Part shown: positions 11,726 through 18,254 of the stretch, piece by piece
How the letters are laid out: each line of letters opens with the position of its first letter
Numbering within the stretch: the first letter of the stretch is position 1
DNA from: Dasypus novemcinctus
Lineage: Eukaryota; Chordata; Mammalia; Cingulata; Dasypodidae
Reading direction: 5' to 3'
Length of the DNA: 64,000 nucleotides
Assembly: GCF_030445035.2 (NCBI RefSeq)
Contig: NC_080683.1
Span: 115,491,225-115,555,224 of the forward strand
Position numbers and translations under genes: made by a program
Notes under the pieces: generated by a model
What the model was told of the DNA's origin: nothing
The model's input: only the letters and a program-made list of their open reading frames with translations
Databases searched by the model: none

Positions 11726-12184
11726 TGTGGTGGTTTGAAGTTATATGTACCCCAGAAAAATATGTTCTTAAATTTAACCCATTCCTGTGGGTGTGACTCC
11801 ATTATAAATAGGACCTCTTGATCAGGTTGCTTCAGTTAAGATGAGGCCTAATTCATTCAGAATGGATCTTAATCCTATTACTGGAGTCCTTTATATGTAG
11901 AATGAAATTCAGACAGAGAGAGAGAAAGCCGCAGGAAGCTTCTGAACCCAGAAGAGAAAGGAGAGACCAGGAGATGCTGCCATGTGCCTTGCTATGTGAT
12001 AAAGGAACCAAGGATCACCGGCAGCCAACCCCAGAATGCCACAGTCTTTGTGGAGAAAGCCTCACCTTGATGATGCCTTGATTTGGATACTACCCCAGCC
12101 TAAAAACCATGAGCAAATAAATTCTCATGGACTAAGCCAACCCATTTCATGCTATTCACATAAGCAGCCTAGGAAACTAAAGCA
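11726..12184 (+). mobile_element. MaLR-type solo LTR inside L2
   Basis: The element starts TGTGGTGGTTTGAAG and ends GGAAACTAAAGCA, so it has TG...CA ends, and it is flanked by the 5-bp duplication CCTAT (11721-11725 and 12185-12189). A 5-bp duplication and this length fit ERVL-MaLR LTRs. Internal phrases such as AAGGAACCAAGGATCACCGG and CTTGATGATGCCTTGATTTG are familiar from xenarthran copies. No internal retroviral region is attached. It interrupts the L2. Confidence 0.82.
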
Positions 12185-12359
12185 CCTATCTTCTCCCTTT
12201 GCCAATAATCCTGATTCTTATTTTGCTGAGAAATCAGAAACAGTCAGAAGAGGACTTTCACCAGCATGCATCTTCAAAGCCAAGTACCTATCCACATCTG
12301 TACCCTATACTCTGGCTTCTCTTCTATGGATGACCCAAGAACCATGAGTTTCTCTAAAG

Positions 12360-12541
12360 TAGGGATTCTTAACATGAACTTGAATTGAAATATGAAAAAA
12401 AAATTCTTGTGGGGACATGTTGGTGTGGGTGTGATATATTTATTAAATAATACACAGTACAGTGTGGACTCAGTAAGGGGTCGGTGATTGTCACCTGACC
12501 GGCAAAGTGGACCATGGAACCAAAAAAGTTAAGAACCCCTG
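12360..12541 (+). mobile_element. Small non-autonomous hAT element (MITE)
   Basis: Terminal inverted repeats TAGGGATTCTTAAC (left) and GTTAAGAACCCCTG (right) pair at 12 of 14 positions. The element is flanked by a perfect 8-bp duplication CTCTAAAG (12352-12359 and 12542-12549), and 8-bp duplications are the hallmark of hAT transposition. At 182 bp it cannot encode a transposase. The orientation given is arbitrary. It sits in the L2 copy just upstream of the antisense LTR. Confidence 0.85.
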
Positions 12542-12566
12542 CTCTAAAGCCAACCACTCTATATTA

Positions 12567-13131
12567 GGTTTGTACCACAGTGATAACAAATTACCCAAAA
12601 TTACTAGTTCACAAGTCTCTAGCCAGCCCAGCTGGACACTAACCTTAGAGTCTCGCCAGATTGCAGTTGAGGTTCTGGTAGGGCTGGACTCTAACCTGGA
12701 GGATCTGGGAAAGGATCTTCTTCCAGGCTCATTCAGATTGTTTTCAGAACCCAGTTCCTTGCAGTGGTAGGACTGACGTGCCTGTTCCCTGGGCCCTCTT
12801 AGCTCCCAGACGGAGGCCTCTCTCTGCTCTTGCATATGGGCCCTTATGTCTCAGAGCCAGCAGTCATGCATTGAATCCTTCTCATACTTGGAATCTCTCA
12901 GACTTCTCCGTCTGCCACATTTCTATTCTGCTTCCAGCCAGAAGAGTGTCTTTGCTTTAAAGGCTTATATGATTACATTGGGCTCACCTGGATAATCCAG
13001 GATGACCTTCCTATTTTAAGGTCCATTACCTCAATTACATCTGCAAAGTCCCTTTGCCATGAATGTAACATATTCACAGTTTCTAGGGATGAGGACTTGG
13101 GCATCTTTAGGGATCCATTCTGACTACCATA
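12567..13131 (-). mobile_element. MLT1-like LTR, antisense
   Basis: On the plus strand the phrases ATGATTACATTGGGCTCACC, GATAATCCAGGATGACCTTC, TACATCTGCAAAGTCCCTTT and AACATATTCACAGTTTCTAG occur in the order expected of the complement of an MLT1-class MaLR LTR. L2 sequence resumes directly at about 13132. The duplication was not resolved. Confidence 0.75.
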
Positions 13132-14089
13132 CACTCCAGTGGTGCTCCAGCAATTTCCCCTCTCTCCTCTGAATCACAATTATCCCTCTCAACTGGATAT
13201 TTGCCTTCAGCATACAAAATGCTGATGTTTTGCCTATGTTGAAAAAAAAAATCCTCCATTGATTCCATTCTCCCTTCCAGTGACTGCCCCACTTCTCTGT
13301 TCTCTTTAGAAAAAAACACCTTGAAAGAATTGCCTGTACGCTCTGTTTCCAATGCTAATCCTTCCTTTCTCTCTTGAGTCTCACCCTGTCTACTGGACTG
13401 AACCTGGCTTTCTCAAGGGCACAAATGGTCACACATTCTAAATTCAAGTGTCAATTCTCAGTCTTTGTCTAACTTGTTCTTTACATAGATGATCACTGAC
13501 TTATTCATTTGACTTCCAAGATACCACACTCTCTTGGTCTTTCTCCTGTTTCCTAGATGCTCCTTCTCAGTCTCCTTTGCTGGTTCTTCCTTATCTTCCT
13601 GACTGCTTAACATTGGACTGCCCTGGTTTGTTTCCATATAAACTTATTCCCTTGGTAATTCCATATGGTTTCATGGCTTTAAATGCCATTCATATACAAT
13701 GACTTCCAATTTATAACTAGAGCCTGGAACTGTGCCCTGAACTCTGAGTTTGTATATTCAACTACCTACTCAACATCTCCAGGTAGGTGTCTTATAGGTG
13801 AAGTTAACATATTCAATATTAAACTCTCCATCATCCCTATAAGGCCTGCTCCTCCCACTGTCTCTTGGCCAACTCCTTTCTTCATTTGACAGGGCCAAAA
13901 ACTTTGGAGACTTTATTGATTTCCCTTACTCCTCTCCCATACCTGTACCCAGCATCTAATCCATCTACTAAACTTACTGTCTTCAATGTCAAAATGTAAT
14001 CAGAATTCATCACTGCTCAATCTCTCTATGCTTCCTCTGCTGTACATTGCTGCTATTTCTGGCCACTCTAGCACATTTACTTATTTTTA

Positions 14090-14375
14090 AAGCAATTTTA
14101 TTGGGATATAGTCACATATCATATAATCTCTCCAAATTGTATAATCAATGGCTTTTAGTATAATCACAATGCTGTGATGAAAATTTTTTGAGATTTTTTG
14201 TTATTCTGTTTTTTTATTACTATTATTATTGAAATAATGAAAGTGTTCTAATAATGATTGGAGTAATGAATGCACAACCGTGTGATTATACCAAATACCA
14301 CTGATTGTACACTTTGGATGGATTGCATGCTTTATTAATATGTATTAATAAAATTGATTTGTTTAAAAAATATAT
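14090..14375. mobile_element. L1 3' ends in inverted arrangement
   Basis: The left arm (about 14092-14170) reads as an antisense L1 3' end (CAATTTTATTGGGATATAGT, AATCAATGGCTTTTAGTATA). The right arm (about 14278-14363) is the same segment in sense (TGTGATTATACCAAATACCA, ACTTTGGATGGATTGCATGC, ending in ATTAATAAAATTGATTTG). The arms therefore form an imperfect inverted repeat of about 80 bp around a 100-bp centre. The whole block lies inside the L2 copy. Confidence 0.65.
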
Positions 14376-14712
14376 AAGAAGCTAACCACTTCTCTCCACC
14401 TCCACCAATGCCATACTGATCAAGACCTTGCTTGTTTTATTGCATCGTACCCTGAATTAGTCCCCATTCTCCTACCTGACTTCCACACAGCTGTCTGAGT
14501 GATCCTGCTAAAGTGTAAGCCAGATTTCCTCTGCTTAAAACCCCCATTTTATTAAGAGCAACAGCCAAAGCCCATTATCTAGAAGGCCCGACACAATCTG
14601 CTCCCTCTCTCAACCCACTGCCACACTTCCACGGGAGAGCCTGTGCAGGTGTTCTCTCGCCCTGTAATCCATTTTCCCCACCTTGTCCTATTTCACTCAG
14701 ATTTGTGCTCTG

Positions 14713-15180
14713 TACTGCATTGAATAATGCCTGCTCCCCCAAATTCTTGTTCCCCTGGAATGTCGGAATGTGACCTTACTCAGCAACAGGGTCTTTGCAC
14801 AAGTAATTAGTTAAGATGGAGTCAGGTGGGATTAGGGTGTATCCTTATAAGAGGAAGGAAATTTGGATAGAGACACATGAACACAGTGAGGCACAAAGAC
14901 CAAGAGAAGACAGAAACATGTGGAGAAGAAGCCAAGCGAAGGCAGAGGCCGAGACTAGAGTGATGCTTCCACAACCCAAAGGACAGCAGGGGCCACCAGA
15001 AGCTGGAACAGGCAAGAAAGGATCCCTCACTACAACAGAGGTTTCAGAGGGAACGTGGTCCTACCTACACTTGATTTCAGACTTCCAGCCACCGGAACTG
15101 TGAGAGAATAAATGTCTTTGCTTTTAGCCACTCAGCTTGTGGTACTTTGTCAATGACTGCTCTAGGAAATAAATATATGC
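14713..15180 (+). mobile_element. MLT1-like LTR, sense
   Basis: The MLT1 order of motifs is clear: GGAATGTGACCTTACTCAGC, GGGTCTTTGCACAAGTAATT, AGTTAAGATGGAGTCAGGTG, ATCCTTATAAGAGGAAGGAA, AGCTGGAACAGGCAAGAAAG, TTGATTTCAGACTTCCAGCC, GTGAGAGAATAAATGTCTTT and TTGTGGTACTTTGTCAATGA. Ends are approximate because no clean duplication was found. A 95-residue open frame here (14816-15103) is the LTR itself. Confidence 0.85.
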
Positions 15181-15426
15181 AGCAAGACCTTCCCTGGATA
15201 CTCCATTTAAAAATGTAAGTTTCATACATTTTTATGTATGACCCATAACCCTTCCCTGCCAAATTTTTTCTCCAACACTCTGCATAATTTTTAAATTTAT
15301 TCTTATGGTTTGTGTCTGCTCAGAAGAATGTAAGTTTCACGAGGGCAGGGAATTTTGGTGCTTTATCTCCAGAAGTTCCTGGTGCAGAATGAGCAATCAA
15401 TGAACTTGTTGTTGTTGAATAAATGT

Positions 15427-16690
15427 CCAGAACCACTCTTTATTTCACCCCCAAACCAGGTTCTTGTCCTGGTCTTTCCCATCTCAAGAACTGGCAACTC
15501 TGTTCTAGTTCGCTCCAGCCAGGACCTTGGAACTATTCTGGATTCCTCTTTCTCTCGTCGTCCTCCATCTTCAGACCTTGCTAGCTCTACCTTCAAACTC
15601 ACACGCATACCTCCAGCTGCTGGCCTTTCCTCTTTCTCCCTGCTCTGGCCTCCAAGGCATTATGGGCTTTCTCTACAATACTGCACCTGCCCCTTGCTGG
15701 TTTCCCTGCTTCTACCCTTGCCTTCCCTGGAAAGGATTTACCACTCAAAAGCCAGAAAAATCCCTTTAAAATTTGGCTCGGATCATGGGCATTCTCAGCT
15801 TGAATCGCCCCTCCCCTCAATAGGTTTCCCACCTGGTATCGAGTCCAAAACCTTTGCATGACCCAGAAAATCCTTCCTGATCTTGTCCCACACACTTGCC
15901 TGAACCCATTTCTTCCCTCCACACACTCTCTCCCAGCCACCCTTTACCCTTTCGCTCCTTGAACGTGCCAAGTGCTCAGCTAGCTTGGGACCTTTATTCT
16001 GTTTCCTGGGCCTAGAATGCAGCCAGTCACGTGACCTACTTTTTGGCTTCATCCAGGTCATGCTAAAAGATGCTTTATCCATATGCCTCCGTGGCTATCC
16101 CACCTAAAATAGCACACACACACCTACTTAAACACTCTCAAACACACACACTCAAACATAAGCACACACGGAACACACACATGCACACATATACACACTT
16201 GCTCTCAAACACACAATCATATAGGCACATTTACACTCACAAAGTGAACTCACACTCAAACACATATGCACACACAGAATACACACATGCACACATATAA
16301 ACACACTCTCAATCTATACACTTAAACACACCCAAGCATAGACACATGCTTATACACACTCACATAGTACACACTCAAACATATGTACACACTGAACACA
16401 CAAATGCACACACACACTCTCAAATGCACACTTAAACACACTCAAACACATAGGCACACACTCTCAAACACATATGTGCATGCACACACACGTCACTTTG
16501 CCCCCTTAACTTTCTTTATTTCTAAGCTTTGACTACCACCTGGCATTATGTATTCACTTCTTTTTGCTGTCTTGTCCCCGGCCCAGAATATAAATTCCAT
16601 GAAGAGACACTACGTTTTGTTCACTGCTACATGGCCCATACCAAAGATGAACCCCAACAACTCTGAGCTCCCTAATCCCTAACACCTAGA
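15427..16690 (+). mobile_element. Second L2 LINE, split by a CA-rich minisatellite
   Basis: Starting about where the long L2 ends, a new L2 copy in the same orientation restarts upstream: GGTCTTTCCCATCTCAAGAA, CAGGACCTTGGAACTATTCT and GATTCCTCTTTCTCTCGTCG correspond to L2 'cttggagtcatccttgactcctctctttctctc'. The 3' part (16505-16680, including CTTTGACTACCACCTGGCAT and AATATAAATTCCATGAAGAG) resumes after the minisatellite. Overlapping open frames of 80-168 residues at 15355-15940 are relics of ORF2, not a gene. Confidence 0.8.
16109..16497. repeat. CA-rich minisatellite with about 106-117 bp higher-order units
   Basis: The region is built of CACA, ACTCAAACA and ATGCACACAT pieces. A longer unit restarts at 16162, 16268 and 16385, each time preceded by a CTCAAACA-type block and reading close to GCACACAC-GAACACACACATGCACACAT. 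Unit lengths are thus 106 and 117 bp, with a partial fourth from about 16464. It lies inside the second L2. The open frame at 16070-16300 is an artefact of this repeat. Confidence 0.85.
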
Positions 16691-16784
16691 ATCCTGGAGA
16701 GACATAAATACTTTCTTTCTCAAAGAATCAACATTAATCCTTGAGAAAAGACTCTGGCCTTTGCTGAGTGTTGTGTCTACCCCT

Positions 16785-16985
16785 GAACTTTTCTGGAGCC
16801 AGAGCAAGGGAGAGATCTGATTGGCCAGGTGGGTCACATGCCCCTTTCTAGCTGGAGAGGAGGAGAAGGCAACACAATCCATACATAGAAGAAGGAAAGT
16901 TCCCAAAGGGGAAGGAAAAAAAAAAGGATTTTTTTGTTAGCAGAATACTGGGTTGGGAGGGGATGGGGTAGGAGAAACAGCAGAT
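16785..16985 (+). mobile_element. Possible old interspersed repeat fragment
   Basis: GATCTGATTGGCCAGGTGGG, GTCACATGCCCCTTTCTAGC and TTAGCAGAATACTGGGTTGG resemble a common mammalian repeat with 'ctgattggccaggcctgggtcacatgcccacccctgg'. The family is not certain. It borders the repeat-poor domain that holds the CpG island. Confidence 0.4.
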
Positions 16986-17569
16986 GGCCACCCGCGAGAT
17001 TTTCCAGAGTGGGAGGAGAAAGCCAGGGATGAGCTGGCCCCTGGTGGAGGAGTACCCCTAAATAACCTCCCTGCGCGGCGGGAGAGGACACCAGGCTACC
17101 GCAGACCCCATATTCTAGAACGAAGCCCTGTGGGCAGCTGCAGGAGGGCCCTCCCTAGCACGAAGTGGCCTGGGGCTGCACCGTTGAGCAGGAGGCAGGA
17201 CAGGAGAGCAGAGCCCAGCTGCCTAAAGTGGCACATGCTTTCTATTTTTCACCGCACTGTAATGTGGTTCAGCAGCTCATTCGCACCGTTCTGCCTCCGT
17301 GGCTGTGAAGATCCATTAACAACTCATTTTAGGTACGGGTAAAACGAATTCAATTAAAAAAAAAAAATAAGCCACAGCTGTGAAGTAGGCATCTGCACAT
17401 CCATTCCCATATGGAAAGGCTCTGTAGCTTGCTGCTCTCATTTCAGCTCCTTGATGTTTATTTGTTCGTTGGATACACCTAGCCGCAAGCTAAGGTCACC
17501 ATTGTCAAAGGTCTGGCTGGAGATAGAAATGGTTCTGGGGCTCTCGGGAGAGTGGGGTGCCCAGGCTAA
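16986..17569. other. Repeat-poor sequence upstream of the CpG island
   Basis: No gene or transposon recognised. GC content rises towards 17100-17220. A short A-run at 17356-17368 is the only simple repeat. By position this could hold distal promoter elements. Confidence 0.4.
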
Positions 17570-17643
17570 GCACAGGCGCACATTTTTCCCATGGTCCAGG
17601 ATTTTAAAATTAATAGCACATGCAGAGGAAAAACTAAACCCTT

Positions 17644-17651
17644 TGACGTCA
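17644..17651 (+). promoter_or_regulatory. Palindromic CRE (TGACGTCA)
   Basis: A perfect 8-base cAMP response element, the consensus binding site of CREB/ATF dimers. It lies about 50 bp upstream of the dense CpG cluster and 65 bp upstream of an inverted CCAAT box, a typical spacing for a proximal promoter. A perfect CRE containing an intact CpG is uncommon by chance in methylated DNA. Confidence 0.6.
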
Positions 17652-17689
17652 CTCTGGAAATGAGGAAACATAAACAGAAAAGGCTCCGC

Positions 17690-17905
17690 TCCAGTAAGCG
17701 GCCACCGTGGAAGCCGATTGGTCTCTGCTCTTCCTTGCCTGTGGCCACTGACAGCACCTCCCAGCGCGCGGCCGCTCCCCCCGCCGGCCGGCCGGGCGCT
17801 GCAGCAGCTCGGCTGGGACCCTGCACCCGTCCGGGGAAAGTGCTGGCCTCGCCCGGCGGGGATCGCTCCTCTCCCTTCCTTCCTGGTCCGGCTGTCGGGG
17901 CGCAC
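17690..17905 (+). promoter_or_regulatory. CpG island, candidate promoter
   Basis: By eye I count about 23 CpG dinucleotides in roughly 215 bp, including GCGCGCGGCCGCTCC and CCGCCGGCCGGCCGGGCGC. The rest of the window is CpG-depleted apart from the younger SINEs. No repeat explains it. An inverted CCAAT box (CCGATTGG, core at 17717-17721) and a CRE lie at its upstream edge. I propose a CpG-island promoter firing to the right, because a strong donor site follows at 18115/18116. Open frames of 120-155 residues on both strands here reflect GC composition. Confidence 0.7.
17717..17721 (-). promoter_or_regulatory. Inverted CCAAT box (NF-Y type)
   Basis: ATTGG in the context CCGATTGGTC gives CCAATCGG on the minus strand, which fits the NF-Y consensus. 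It lies 65 bp downstream of the CRE and just before the densest CpG cluster. Confidence 0.5.
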
Positions 17906-18115
17906 TTTGATTTCCTTCTTTCTTTCATTTCTGCTTTTTCTTTTCTTTCTTTCTTCTTTTTTTTTTTTTCACTTAATTATACTCCTAATCCTGGATGAAG
18001 TTGCTGGATTCTGCAGCACAAGTCTTCATGAACCAGCAGCGCGGCTCAGAGATTTCACGGCATTCAAAGGTCACAGAACTGCCGCTATGGTTAAATGTCT
18101 TGTTTAATGGTTGAG
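17800..18115 (+). other. Candidate 5' exon of an unidentified transcript
   Basis: Downstream of the CpG cluster the sequence runs through a pyrimidine-rich tract (17911-17971) to the donor GAG|GTATGT, with the exon ending at 18115 and GT at 18116-18117. The 5' limit is a guess inside the CpG island. The only ATG-initiated frame that spans the 3' half starts at 17995 and gives 39 residues (MKLLDSAAQVFMNQQ at its start) ending in TGA at 18112-18114, one base before the donor. The exon is therefore probably 5' untranslated, with a short upstream ORF, or the ORF is chance. I do not recognise the peptide or the gene. Confidence 0.4.
17911..17971. repeat. Polypyrimidine (TTTC-rich) tract
   Basis: About 60 bases of C and T with few interruptions, ending in a run of 13 T. 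It adjoins the CpG island and precedes the candidate ORF. Confidence 0.8.
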
Positions 18116-18210
18116 GTATGTACAACAAATGTTAAGTGGCCGGCTAATTTCTCTTGAGACAACAGAAACCCACAGAGAGAGGGCAGGGTTTTTATTTGAA
18201 ATGAACCTGT

Positions 18211-18230
18211 ACATACACACACACACACAG
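18211..18230. repeat. (CA)n microsatellite
   Basis: A short CA-dinucleotide run, preceded by GTACATACACAC. Confidence 0.85.
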
Positions 18231-18240
18231 GTCTGTGATC

Positions 18241-18254
18241 GTTACTATAGCAAC
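18241..18254 (+). promoter_or_regulatory. RFX-type X-box (GTTACTATAGCAAC)
   Basis: A 14-base imperfect palindrome, GTTACT-AT-AGCAAC, fits the X-box pattern bound by RFX factors (GTNNYY-AT-RRNAAC). It lies about 125 bp downstream of the candidate splice donor and 340 bp from the CpG island. Confidence 0.5.

Larger units (their letters stand above)
11610..15425 (+). mobile_element. Long decayed L2 LINE split by five insertions
   Basis: L2 sequence is continuous in order once the insertions are removed: 11610-11725, 12185-12359, 12542-12566, 13132-14088, 14376-14712 and 15181-15425. Landmarks are CTCCAGCAATTTCCCCTCTC (about 13146), GATGCTCCTTCTCAGTCTCC (about 13557), GGCCAAAAACTTTGGAGACT (about 13893), and the 3' terminal block AGAATGTAAGTTTCACGAGG (about 15325) ending near GTTGTTGTTGAATAAATG. 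About 1.8 kb of L2 remains, mainly ORF2 (a CR1-like reverse transcriptase) and the 3' end. All frames carry stops and indels, so it is a dead copy. Confidence 0.82.

Noticed and set aside
15355..16082. Overlapping frames up to 168 residues on both strands
   Set aside because: The region is a decayed L2 with broken ORF2; length comes from GC and pyrimidine content.
16070..16300. H/T-rich 76-residue frame
   Set aside because: It translates the CA-rich minisatellite.
17438..17928. Minus-strand frames of 155 and 120 residues across the CpG island
   Set aside because: CpG islands lack stop codons by composition; overlapping frames in different phases and no homology point to chance.
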